NCBI GenBank assembly: GCA_023228145.1
Contig: JALOBU010000007.1
Span: forward strand, 62,001-126,000
DNA: 64,000 nucleotides
DNA from: Bacteroidales bacterium
GTDB taxonomy: Bacteria; Bacteroidota; Bacteroidia; Bacteroidales; CAIWKO01
Reading direction: 5' to 3'
Shown here: piece after piece, positions 43,333-51,690 of the stretch
Numbering within the stretch: the first letter of the stretch is position 1
Layout: each line of letters starts with the position of its first letter
Notes under the pieces: generated by a model
Told to the model about the DNA's origin: nothing
The model's input: only the letters and a program-made list of their open reading frames with translations
The model's database searches: none
Translations under genes and position numbers: made by a program

Positions 43333-45014
43333 ATATATTGGGCATTTCTGCATATTACCACGATTCTTCCGCTTGTGTAATTAAAGATGGTGTATTAACC
43401 GCAGCGGTTCAGGAAGAACGATTTAATCGAATAAAAAATTGTTCTGATTTCCCGATACAAGCAATAAACTTTTGCGTACAGCAAAGCGGAATTAGTTTCT
43501 CTGACATAGACTATGTCGCTTATTATGAACAACCCTACATTAAATTTAACCGAATACTACTTGACTATATTGAAAAGTTTCCTTTTTCATACCTTCCTTT
43601 TTTAAAAAATATTCCTTACTGGCTACAGGATAGATTAATTTTACCAATAACTATAAAAAAAGAGTTAGGATATACCGGTAAAATATTTTTTGTTCCTCAT
43701 CATTATTCTCATGCTGCAAGTACTTTTTTCTTGTCACCATTTGAAGAAGCTGGGATTATTACGGCTGATGGTGTTGGTGAATTTGCAACAACCTGTACTG
43801 GAACAGGTAAATTAAACACTATAAATATAAATCAACAAATTAATTATCCTCATTCTCTTGGATTATTATACAGTGCTTTTACAACTTATCTAGGGTTTAA
43901 AGCTAACAGCGGAGAAGGGACAACAATGGCTTTGGCAAGTTTTGGGAACCCTGACTTTGTTGAACCTTTTAAAGAACTTATAAATATAGCAGATGATGGT
44001 AGTTACAAATTAAACCTAAAATATTTTTCTTACAATACTGGGAAAAAAATGTATTCCCGTCGCCTTGAAAAACTTTTAGGAAAGCCCCGTATGCAGAATG
44101 AAGAAATAACCGACCGTCATAAAGCAATTGCAGCAACATTGCAATATGTTGTTGAAGATGTACTTTTAAAAACAACCCGTCATTTAATTAAAACAACACA
44201 TCATAAAAATCTTTGTATGGCAGGAGGAGTTTTTTTAAACTGCGTAGCCAACCAAAAAATTCTTGATATAGCAGAAATAGATAATGTTTTTATTCAACCG
44301 GGAGCTGGTGATGCTGGAGGATCTATTGGAGCAACATATTTTGCATGGAACATCCTTCTAAAAATGCCAAGAGGTAAGCCTCTTGAACATGCATATTTAG
44401 GCCCGGTATTTTCAACAACAAATATCAAAGCCGCTATTGTAAAAAATCAGCAAACATACATTGAACTGAAAGAATCAGAATTATTAGACATCGTTACGAG
44501 CAAGATCATGGAGGGTAAAACTGTTGGCTGGCATCAGGGTAGGCTTGAATTTGGTCCGCGAGCTTTAGGCAACCGCAGCATTTTAGCAGATGCCAGAAAC
44601 CCTAAAATGGTTGATATCTTAAATCATAGAATAAAACATCGTGAATGGTTTCGTCCATTTGCTCCCATCGTAAAAGAAGAAAAGGTATCTGAGTATTTTA
44701 ATATGAAAAACTTTTCTCCATTTATGCTTCTCGCCCCTGAAGTTATTGAAGAAAAAAGATCTGTTATTCCGGCCGTAACACATATTGATGGAACAGCCAG
44801 AGTGCAAACAGTTTCACAAAAAACTAATCCGTTGTTATGGAATTTAATTGACACATTTGAAACGAAAACAGGTGTCCCTGTAATTATTAACACTTCTTTC
44901 AACCTTAAGGGAGAGCCTATTGTGTGCACACCCGAAGAAGCAATAAATGATTATTTAAAATCTGAAATGGATTGCCTTGTTTTAGGTAATTGTTTTCTTG
45001 AAAAAACTAATTAA
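43329..45014 (+). CDS. carbamoyltransferase (NodU/TobZ/SxtI type)
   Basis: The 561-residue protein has an N-terminal Kae1-like domain (ISAYYHDSSA; HHYSHAA with H124, H125 and H128; ITADGVGE with D147) and a C-terminal YrdC-like domain starting near 395 (WHQGRLEFGPRALGNRSIL). Such enzymes make carbamoyl-adenylate from carbamoyl phosphate and ATP and pass the carbamoyl group to a hydroxyl of a sugar or natural product. It is the last gene of the operon and overlaps the PP-loop gene by four bases (ATGA). An O-carbamoylated glycan is the likely product in this envelope context. Confidence 0.93.
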   Translation: MNILGISAYYHDSSACVIKDGVLTAAVQEERFNRIKNCSDFPIQAINFCVQQSGISFSDIDYVAYYEQPYIKFNRILLDYIEKFPFSYLPFLKNIPYWLQDRLILPITIKKELGYTGKIFFVPHHYSHAASTFFLSPFEEAGIITADGVGEFATTCTGTGKLNTININQQINYPHSLGLLYSAFTTYLGFKANSGEGTTMALASFGNPDFVEPFKELINIADDGSYKLNLKYFSYNTGKKMYSRRLEKLLGKPRMQNEEITDRHKAIAATLQYVVEDVLLKTTRHLIKTTHHKNLCMAGGVFLNCVANQKILDIAEIDNVFIQPGAGDAGGSIGATYFAWNILLKMPRGKPLEHAYLGPVFSTTNIKAAIVKNQQTYIELKESELLDIVTSKIMEGKTVGWHQGRLEFGPRALGNRSILADARNPKMVDILNHRIKHREWFRPFAPIVKEEKVSEYFNMKNFSPFMLLAPEVIEEKRSVIPAVTHIDGTARVQTVSQKTNPLLWNLIDTFETKTGVPVIINTSFNLKGEPIVCTPEEAINDYLKSEMDCLVLGNCFLEKTN

Positions 45015-45031
45015 TCTTTAAAAAAGATTAA
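45011..45031 (+). terminator. hairpin after the carbamoyltransferase gene
   Basis: TTAATCTTT (45011-45019) pairs with AAAGATTAA (45023-45031) around a three-base loop, overlapping the stop codon. It is followed by an A run and TTTTATT rather than a clean T tract, so it is a weak candidate. Confidence 0.4.
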
Positions 45032-45048
45032 AAAATTTTATTACTGTT

Positions 45049-46434
45049 TTGAAAAAAATAAAACTAACACTATTCTGTTTTTTTATCGTTTATTCTTTTT
45101 CTTCGGCACAACCTTCCATTACTTATACAATAACAGGATTAAATGATTGTAAATCTACGCTTTATTCTACACATGGGAGTTTACACTTTTCTGTCGATTC
45201 ATGCATTTCAAGTAAGGGTTGTATTAATTTCGCCGGCAATAGTAATCTATCTCCCGGCGTCTACCGAATTTCTTTCATGGACAGTCTTTTTACCGATATT
45301 ATCGTTAATCATGAAGATATTGTCATGACTAATAATATCTATAACCTAATAGATAGCCTGAAAGTCATATCTTCAGAAGAAAACAAAATATATCATGAAT
45401 ACTGGCGAGCATTCGCCGATATCAACGATAGTATTGAATTGATTTCTGAATTGGGCAATGTAATTTATGAAGCGAACAACCACACTTTCACACCCGACCT
45501 CGACAGCATGGCGCACAAGGCTAACAAATTTTCCAAAAAACTTGATAGTATAACCAATAGCCTTATTATTAAAAGCCAGGGGCTTTATGTTGAGAAACTT
45601 CTAAAAGCTTATTTGACACCCGACTGGAATGAATACAAAAAAAGAAGCGATGCAAAAAAATACAGAAATAAATATGAATTTCTGAAAGAGCATTTTTTTG
45701 ATAATATTGATTTTTCTGATTCTACTTTGTTAAACTCTGAAGTATTTTATGTGTTAAGTACAAAATATCTCACCGAATATATTGATGCTAAATCTGATTC
45801 CGCTTATATAAAAGCTCTGAATTTTATTTTAGAGAAAACCACCCCCACTACTCCCGTTTACGATTACTTATTACACCTTTTTTTGAATACTTTTGAAGAC
45901 GAGAGTGAAGATGTTTTTCTTTTTCTGGTTGATAATTATCTGTTAAAAAATACCTGCCAACAGACAGAACAGATTTTAAAAATCAGTGAAAGGGCTGAAA
46001 TTATAAAAAAACTCAAGCCGGAAAATCCTGCTCCTGATTTTACTGTTAATGACATAAACACTAAGCCGGTAACATTATATTCACTTCAAGCAAAAAACAT
46101 TTTGCTTATGTTCTGGTCTTCTGATTGTTCCCACTGTGAAGAAGCCATGCCTCAGATAATAGAAATATTTTCCCGTTATAAACCCTTAGGGCTTGAAATT
46201 GTTTCTTTTGCTATTGACAAAAATATTAACCAGTGGAAGAATGCTGTTACAAAAAATAAAATGAACTGGATTAATGTGTCGGATTTACTAGGGTTTGAAA
46301 GTCCGGTAATTAAAACGTATAATGCTTATAGCACGCCCACATTTTATCTCATTGATAGTAATAAAATTATTATTTCCCGTATTTATTCTCCTAAACAAAT
46401 GAATGAAGTATTGGAAAGAGCTTTCAAAAATTAA
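45049..46434 (+). CDS. TlpA/ResA-like thioredoxin-fold periplasmic protein
   Basis: The 461-residue protein has an N-terminal signal peptide (cleavage likely after SSAQ) and starts at a TTG. A long N-terminal region (to about 320), typical of Bacteroidota proteins with a DUF4369-like domain, precedes an AhpC-TSA/thioredoxin domain. That domain starts at PAPDFTV and carries the redox motif CSHC (C360, C363); the family's cis-Pro appears in STPTFYL. It probably acts as a thiol-disulfide reductase outside the inner membrane. It ends one base before the convergent waaA stop. Confidence 0.85.
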   Translation: MKKIKLTLFCFFIVYSFSSAQPSITYTITGLNDCKSTLYSTHGSLHFSVDSCISSKGCINFAGNSNLSPGVYRISFMDSLFTDIIVNHEDIVMTNNIYNLIDSLKVISSEENKIYHEYWRAFADINDSIELISELGNVIYEANNHTFTPDLDSMAHKANKFSKKLDSITNSLIIKSQGLYVEKLLKAYLTPDWNEYKKRSDAKKYRNKYEFLKEHFFDNIDFSDSTLLNSEVFYVLSTKYLTEYIDAKSDSAYIKALNFILEKTTPTTPVYDYLLHLFLNTFEDESEDVFLFLVDNYLLKNTCQQTEQILKISERAEIIKKLKPENPAPDFTVNDINTKPVTLYSLQAKNILLMFWSSDCSHCEEAMPQIIEIFSRYKPLGLEIVSFAIDKNINQWKNAVTKNKMNWINVSDLLGFESPVIKTYNAYSTPTFYLIDSNKIIISRIYSPKQMNEVLERAFKN

Positions 46435-46435
46435 T

Positions 46436-47677
46436 TTACTTACTCAGCTGTCCTTTAATTTGGCTCATAATTTTATCAGTAGCTCCCGCATGAGAAATAA
46501 CATATTCAGAACAAACTTCGGAGCATTGCCTGCGATGATTAACATCATTTAATAATTTAGTAAATGCCACTTCTAGTTCTTCAAAATTTTTCACCGTATG
46601 TGCACCGCCAAGGGATATTAAATCATGGGCTTCCTGAAACTTATGATATTGGGGGCCAAAAACAACAGGAGCTCCAAATGCGGCTGCCTCAAGAATGTTA
46701 TGAATGCTTTTCCCAAAGCCGCCACCGATATAAGCAAATGAAGCGTATTGATATAAATGTAATAATAGGCCAATGCTATCAATAATTAATACCGTTGCAC
46801 TTTCAATATTATTTTCATTTGCTTCAGAGAATTTCAGTGATTTCTTATCCAGTTTTGAACAGAAAAGTTCTATCCTTTGTAAATGAATTTCATGGGGCGC
46901 AATAATAAACTTTACTTTATGGTCAAGCTTATTAATGATTTTTATAAGCATGTCTTCGTCTGCAGGCCAGGTGCTACCGGCAACTATGGTATTACTGTTA
47001 TGTGAAAACTTATCAACTAAAGGAAAATTTTTTTTATGCTGTGTAACACCCAAAACTCTGTCAAAACGGGTATCTCCCGATAATATAACATTAGGTATGC
47101 CGGCAGATTTTAACAGATTTACCGAGTTTTCATCCTGAACAAAAAACCAGTTTATTTTTTTCAGTTTTTTCAGAAACCATTTCCCATACCTTTTAAAGAA
47201 ATACTGTCCGTTGCGGAATCTCACCGAAAAGAAATAAACAGGTATTTGTTTTTTATGAATTACCTGTAAATAATTAAACCAAAACTCATACTTAATAAAA
47301 AACACGATGGATGGATTTATCGTATCTAAAAATTTTGAAGCATTTCCGGGAGTATCAGCAGGTAAATAACAAACATAATCAACCATGGAATAATTTTTCC
47401 GTACTTCATAGCCGGAAGGAGAAAAAAAAGTCAGAATAATTTTGTAGGAAGGATGCATTTCTCTTAGAGTTTCAATAACAGGCCTTCCCTGTTCAAACTC
47501 TCCTAAAGATGATGCATGAACCCATATATATTTGTTGTTTTTTTGAATTACGGCTGTTAATGAATTATGCCAATATCTACGCCCTTTTATCCATTTTCGT
47601 GCTTTTTCATGAAACAAAGATGCGAGTTTGATAAGCCCAACATAAAAATAAATAGCGATGTTGTATAAAATCAACAT
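46436..47677 (-). CDS. waaA: 3-deoxy-D-manno-octulosonic acid (Kdo) transferase
   Basis: The 413-residue protein is a GT30 enzyme that transfers Kdo from CMP-Kdo to lipid A precursor at the inner face of the membrane. It has an N-terminal membrane helix (LYNIAIYFYVGLI), HASSLGEFEQGRPVI with the conserved catalytic Glu region, SVRFRNGQYFFKRYGKW, a SGDTRFDRV segment, and in the C-terminal half the donor-binding HNILEAAAFGAPVVFGP. Full family length. It marks the organism as a lipopolysaccharide producer. It is followed 13 bases upstream by the convergently oriented barrel-like gene on the same strand. Confidence 0.95.
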   Translation of the reverse strand: MLILYNIAIYFYVGLIKLASLFHEKARKWIKGRRYWHNSLTAVIQKNNKYIWVHASSLGEFEQGRPVIETLREMHPSYKIILTFFSPSGYEVRKNYSMVDYVCYLPADTPGNASKFLDTINPSIVFFIKYEFWFNYLQVIHKKQIPVYFFSVRFRNGQYFFKRYGKWFLKKLKKINWFFVQDENSVNLLKSAGIPNVILSGDTRFDRVLGVTQHKKNFPLVDKFSHNSNTIVAGSTWPADEDMLIKIINKLDHKVKFIIAPHEIHLQRIELFCSKLDKKSLKFSEANENNIESATVLIIDSIGLLLHLYQYASFAYIGGGFGKSIHNILEAAAFGAPVVFGPQYHKFQEAHDLISLGGAHTVKNFEELEVAFTKLLNDVNHRRQCSEVCSEYVISHAGATDKIMSQIKGQLSK

Positions 47678-47690
47678 TCCTGGCTGTTAA

Positions 47691-48446
47691 TTAATAATAG
47701 TATCCCTTGGGGGCTCTTTTGTAAAGAGGAATAAGCCATCCAACCCGAATGGAATAAAAAAAATCATATTTTTGTTCGGTGTCTCTGGTTCTGGATTTAA
47801 AATCATAATCCCTTCTGCATTTTGTAAATGCCTGAGTAAACTCAAATCCTGCATAAAAAGACACCAGGCGTTTATTTCCCATATACATATATCCTAAAAA
47901 TTCGCTCAATGAAAAGCCATTATGAAGTTTGTCATACCCTTTCGCATAATCGCCTTCAATCTGTGGAACATTATTGGCACTACTTGTAGTAATCTTCATT
48001 TTATGTTGTATAAAACCTGGCTCTAAGGTTAATAGAATGCCGCAATTTGGATTAGGGCCTGTAACAGCAAACAATTTTCCCACTTTTAAACCCACTCTGT
48101 ATCCTCTTTCATGAAAAAAAACATCGGCGTACTCCCCATTAGAACCTATGATAAATCCATCAGAAGTAGAAATATTAGAAAGTATTGACAATTCATTTTT
48201 AACTTGTGAACCAAAAAAATAATTGTATTCAGCCGCAAAAAGCCAGTTTTTTTTCGTTTTTATCTGAAAACCTCCTCCTATGGCAGAATTTCCACCAAAA
48301 TTCTTAGCTATATCACCGCTGACAAACTGATAAGCATAGGAAACATAAAACATTGTTGAAAAAACAGAAGAATCTTTTATGCTTACTTGTGCTTTAAGTA
48401 AGTTACCAAAACAAATCACAGTTAATATCAGTGTGAGTTTTTTCAT
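47691..48446 (-). CDS. outer-membrane beta-barrel-like protein of unknown function
   Basis: The 251-residue protein has a signal peptide (cleavage near LLKAQ) and then alternating hydrophobic/polar strands with many Gly and aromatic residues (YVSYAYQF, FAAEYNYFFGSQ, YRVGLKVGKLF, FYAGFEFTQAF). It ends in an aromatic Tyr pair as outer-membrane barrels often do. No enzymatic motif was seen. It lies just upstream of waaA on the same strand, 13 bases away, and has its own promoter-like element at 48460-48467. Confidence 0.65.
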   Translation of the reverse strand: MKKLTLILTVICFGNLLKAQVSIKDSSVFSTMFYVSYAYQFVSGDIAKNFGGNSAIGGGFQIKTKKNWLFAAEYNYFFGSQVKNELSILSNISTSDGFIIGSNGEYADVFFHERGYRVGLKVGKLFAVTGPNPNCGILLTLEPGFIQHKMKITTSSANNVPQIEGDYAKGYDKLHNGFSLSEFLGYMYMGNKRLVSFYAGFEFTQAFTKCRRDYDFKSRTRDTEQKYDFFYSIRVGWLIPLYKRAPKGYYY

Positions 48447-48459
48447 TTTTCTGGGAATG

Positions 48460-48467
48460 CAAAATTA
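48460..48467 (-). promoter_or_regulatory. putative -7 element (TAATTTTG) for the barrel-like gene and waaA
   Basis: Minus-strand TAATTTTG, exact TAnnTTTG match, 13 bases before the ATG at 48446. No good -33 box. Confidence 0.42.
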
Positions 48468-48560
48468 ACCAAAATTGTTTGCATTAATATAGTGTAACAT
48501 CTTTTCAACAATATTATTTCCCTTATCATAAGAATTTTCATAATATTAATCTTAATTGAT

Positions 48561-48593
48561 TTTCACCTGTTTTGTTCAAATATTCTATCTTTG
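48561..48593 (+). promoter_or_regulatory. promoter of the nucleotide-sugar operon
   Basis: TATCTTTG (48586-48593) is an exact -7 box; a weak TTTC lies at 48561-48564, 21 bases before it. The leader to the wbpE-like ATG is about 35 bases. Confidence 0.5.
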
Positions 48594-48632
48594 CACCCAT
48601 AAATAACACATAATTATTAAAAACTTAACATT

Positions 48633-49760
48633 ATGGGTAAAATAATGATGGTTGACCTGAAACGCCAGTATGAAGATATTAAACCCGAAATTGACACTGC
48701 CATTCACGAAGTTATTGAATCCACAGCATTTATAAACGGGCCTGCTGTAAACAGGTTTCAGAAAAATCTTGAATCTTACCTTAATGTTAAGCATGTAATT
48801 CCTTGTGCCAATGGCACAGATGCATTACAAGTTTCAATGATGGCTCTCGGGTTAAAACCAGGGGATGAAGTTATAACTACCTCTTTTACGTTTATTGCCA
48901 CTGTTGAAGTTATTGCACTTCTTGGCCTAATTCCTGTTCTTGTGGATGTTGAACCCGACACTTTCAATATTGATCCAAAAGCTATTTTACGTGCTATTAC
49001 ACCTAAAACCAAAGCTCTTGTCCCTGTTCACCTGTTCGGACAATCAGCAAATATGGAAGAAATAATGAAAATCGCCGGTCAATATAATTTGTTTGTTATT
49101 GAAGATAATTGTCAAGCTATAGGTGCAGAATATATTTTTTCAGATGGAGCCAGAAAAAAAACAGGAACTATAGGTACACTGGGATGTACATCTTTTTTCC
49201 CTTCCAAAAACCTTGGGTGTTATGGCGACGGAGGAGCTGTATTCACAAATGATGATGATCTGGCGCAAAAACTCAGACAAATTGTTAATCACGGAATGAC
49301 AGTAAGATACTATCATGATATCGTTGGTGTGAATTCTCGTCTGGATAGTATCCAAGCGGCTATACTTGATATTAAACTCAAATATCTTGATGAATATGCC
49401 AAAAGGCGCAACTATGCAGCAGATTATTACGATAAAGCCTTTGCCAACGAACCAAAAATAAAAACTCCTGTACGTTTTAACAAATCAAACCATGTTTTTC
49501 ATCAATACACTTTGGCAATAAGAGACATTGACAGAAACAAACTCCAGGAGTTTTTAGCTTCAAAAGATGTCCCTGCTATGATATATTATCCGGTACCTTT
49601 GCATATGCAAAAAGCATATCTTGACCCTCGCTACAAAGAAGGAGATTTCCCAGCAACAGAAATGCTTTGTAAATCCGTGATATCGCTCCCTATGCACACT
49701 CATCTTGACGAAGAACAGTTAGCATATATTGCCTCTTCGGTTCTCGAATATTTCAAATAA
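48633..49760 (+). CDS. wbpE: DegT/DnrJ/EryC1 aminotransferase, WbpE-like
   Basis: The 375-residue PLP enzyme probably aminates UDP-3-keto-GlcNAcA to UDP-GlcNAc(3NH2)A. FFPSKNLGCYGDGG has the Schiff-base lysine K192, EDN has the PLP-contacting Asp158, and CANGTDAL lies in the phosphate-binding region. The neighbouring wbpD-, wbpB- and dehydrogenase-type genes complete the UDP-GlcNAc(3NAc)A route known from Pseudomonas and Bordetella, which supports this specificity over other DegT enzymes. First gene of an eight-kilobase operon. Confidence 0.88.
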   Translation: MGKIMMVDLKRQYEDIKPEIDTAIHEVIESTAFINGPAVNRFQKNLESYLNVKHVIPCANGTDALQVSMMALGLKPGDEVITTSFTFIATVEVIALLGLIPVLVDVEPDTFNIDPKAILRAITPKTKALVPVHLFGQSANMEEIMKIAGQYNLFVIEDNCQAIGAEYIFSDGARKKTGTIGTLGCTSFFPSKNLGCYGDGGAVFTNDDDLAQKLRQIVNHGMTVRYYHDIVGVNSRLDSIQAAILDIKLKYLDEYAKRRNYAADYYDKAFANEPKIKTPVRFNKSNHVFHQYTLAIRDIDRNKLQEFLASKDVPAMIYYPVPLHMQKAYLDPRYKEGDFPATEMLCKSVISLPMHTHLDEEQLAYIASSVLEYFK

Positions 49761-49772
49761 CAGCGAAACATT

Positions 49773-50351
49773 ATGAAAAAGGATTTTTTTGCACACGAAA
49801 CATCGGTAATTGATGAGGGTTGCCAGATAGGCAAAGGAACAAAAATATGGCATTTTTCTCATATTATGTCTGATTGTCAAATAGGCGAAAATTGCAATAT
49901 AGGACAAAATGTCGTTGTGTCTCCGAATGTGAAACTTGGGCACAATGTTAAAGTTCAGAATAATGTTTCTATTTATACCGGGGTTATTTGTGAAGATGAT
50001 GTCTTTTTGGGCCCGTCAATGGTTTTTACCAACATTGTTAATCCCCGAAGTGCAATAATTAGAAAAGAACAATATGTAGGCACTATCGTAAAAAAAGGAG
50101 CATCCATTGGCGCCAATGCGACTATTGTTTGTGGGCATAATATCGGGGAATATGCATTTGTGGGCGCAGGATCAGTTGTTACAAAAGAAATTCCCGCATA
50201 TGCGTTAGTTGTTGGGAATCCTGCCAGGCAAATTGGCTGGATTAGTGAATATGGTCATCGCCTGAATTTTGATGAAAAGGGGATTGCTATCTGTCCTGAA
50301 AGTAATGATAAATATCAATTTAAAGATGGAGTGGTTACCAAAATCAAATAA
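49773..50351 (+). CDS. wbpD: hexapeptide-repeat N-acetyltransferase, WbpD-like
   Basis: The 192-residue left-handed beta-helix acetyltransferase probably makes UDP-GlcNAc(3NAc)A from the 3-amino sugar and acetyl-CoA. Repeats of the I-G-x-x type run from about residue 17 (CQIGKGTKIWHFSHI) through GQNVVV, VKVQNNVSIY and FLGPSMVFTN to GAGSVVTKEI. The sequence NPRSAIIRKEQYVGT and the ending PARQIGWISEYG are characteristic of WbpD/WlbB proteins. It lies 12 bases after wbpE, and a small lipoprotein gene starts immediately after its stop codon. Confidence 0.9.
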   Translation: MKKDFFAHETSVIDEGCQIGKGTKIWHFSHIMSDCQIGENCNIGQNVVVSPNVKLGHNVKVQNNVSIYTGVICEDDVFLGPSMVFTNIVNPRSAIIRKEQYVGTIVKKGASIGANATIVCGHNIGEYAFVGAGSVVTKEIPAYALVVGNPARQIGWISEYGHRLNFDEKGIAICPESNDKYQFKDGVVTKIK

Positions 50352-50618
50352 ATGAAAAGACTGCTTTTTATTGGACTCATGTCCGCATTTACAATATTTT
50401 TTGCAGGATGTAATAAATCCGGTTGCGATGATTGTGTTCAGCAAAAACATCAATTTTGTATTGCACTTTATGAAACAAATTGTAACAGCGCTTTTTTAAC
50501 TACATATATTGATAACCTTATAAAAGCCTGTGGTACAGATGAAGCAAATAATTATATTTCAGTAACAACGCAACAATGCACACAGGGTACACTGGATTGC
50601 CCCGATGAATGTGAATAA
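50352..50618 (+). CDS. small cysteine-rich lipoprotein
   Basis: The 88-residue protein has a lipoprotein signal peptide ending in FFAGC (Cys20 is the lipidated residue) and then eight or so cysteines (CDDC, CIALYETNC, CGTD, CTQGTLDCPDEC). The ATG abuts the wbpD stop codon (TAAATG) and the gene ends three bases before wbpB, so it is inserted in the pathway operon. It has no recognisable domain. It resembles the small lipoprotein at 61013-61204 in having a short length, a lipobox and paired cysteines. Confidence 0.7.
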   Translation: MKRLLFIGLMSAFTIFFAGCNKSGCDDCVQQKHQFCIALYETNCNSAFLTTYIDNLIKACGTDEANNYISVTTQQCTQGTLDCPDECE

Positions 50619-50621
50619 ATC

Positions 50622-51668
50622 ATGATGGAACAAAAAAATAATACAGAAAAAATTAAATTTGCCGTTGTTGGCTGCGGGCATATCGGAAAACGCCATGCCG
50701 AAATGATATGCCGCAATGAAGAAGCTGAATTAATGGCATTATGTGACATAAAGCCAAAAGAAGAATTGGGCATAGAACAATTTCATGTGCCTTTTTTCAA
50801 TAATATTGATGATTTGCTGGCATCAGAATTAAACATTGATGTTGTGAATGTTTGCACACCCAATGGAATGCATGTTGAGCATTCAATAAAAGCTTTAGAT
50901 GCCCTAAAACACGTTGTATGTGAAAAACCAATGGGCTTAACAAAAGCATCCGTTGAGAAGGTTATTTATAAATCCCTGCAAGTTTCCAGACAATTATTTC
51001 TGGTAATGCAAAACCGCTATTCCCCGCCTTCCTTATGGATAAAAGAAGTTATTGATAAAAAATACTTAGGGGACATTTTTCATGTACAATTAAATTGTTA
51101 CTGGAATCGTGATGAAAGTTATTATAAAAAGGGCGGATGGAAGGGCACCAAAGACCTTGATGGCGGCACACTTTTCACGCAATTTTCTCACTTTATAGAT
51201 ATTATGTTCTGGCTCTTTGGAGACATTACCGACATTCAGGGCATATTTGCCGACAATAATCACAAACATCTTACTGATTTCGAAGATAGTGGGATCGTAA
51301 GTTTCAGGTTTTTAAACGGGGGATTTGGATGTATTAACTATTCAACTTCTGTTTGGAATACCAATCTTGAAAGCAGCATCACTATCATCGGCAGCAAAGG
51401 AAGTATCAAAATTGGCGGGCAATATATGAACGAAGTTGAATACTGCCACATAGAAAACTACACCTTGCCAAAACTTGACCCCGCGAATCCCGCCAATGAT
51501 TATGGTACATACAAAGGTTCCGCAGCAAATCATCACTACGTTATTGAAAATGTTGTTGACACACTAAAAGGAAAAACTACTATTACAACAAATGCCCTTG
51601 AGGGATTAAAAATTGTTGAAATTATTGAACGCATTTACGCTGTCCGGGATAAAAAATTCAAAAAATAA
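50622..51668 (+). CDS. wbpB: Gfo/Idh/MocA-family oxidoreductase, WbpB-like
   Basis: The 348-residue NAD-dependent enzyme probably oxidises C3 of UDP-GlcNAcA to the 3-keto sugar for WbpE. The N-terminal Rossmann fold has VVGCGHIGKRH; VCTPNGMH and CEKPMG follow (the Lys of EKP is the conserved catalytic residue). The C-terminal domain has GGTLFTQFSHFID with the family's conserved His. ATG 50622 is followed by a second ATG; either could be used. It lies in the operon after the small lipoprotein gene. Confidence 0.85.
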   Translation: MMEQKNNTEKIKFAVVGCGHIGKRHAEMICRNEEAELMALCDIKPKEELGIEQFHVPFFNNIDDLLASELNIDVVNVCTPNGMHVEHSIKALDALKHVVCEKPMGLTKASVEKVIYKSLQVSRQLFLVMQNRYSPPSLWIKEVIDKKYLGDIFHVQLNCYWNRDESYYKKGGWKGTKDLDGGTLFTQFSHFIDIMFWLFGDITDIQGIFADNNHKHLTDFEDSGIVSFRFLNGGFGCINYSTSVWNTNLESSITIIGSKGSIKIGGQYMNEVEYCHIENYTLPKLDPANPANDYGTYKGSAANHHYVIENVVDTLKGKTTITTNALEGLKIVEIIERIYAVRDKKFKK

Positions 51669-51690
51669 TATCTGTTTTAAACATTTTATA

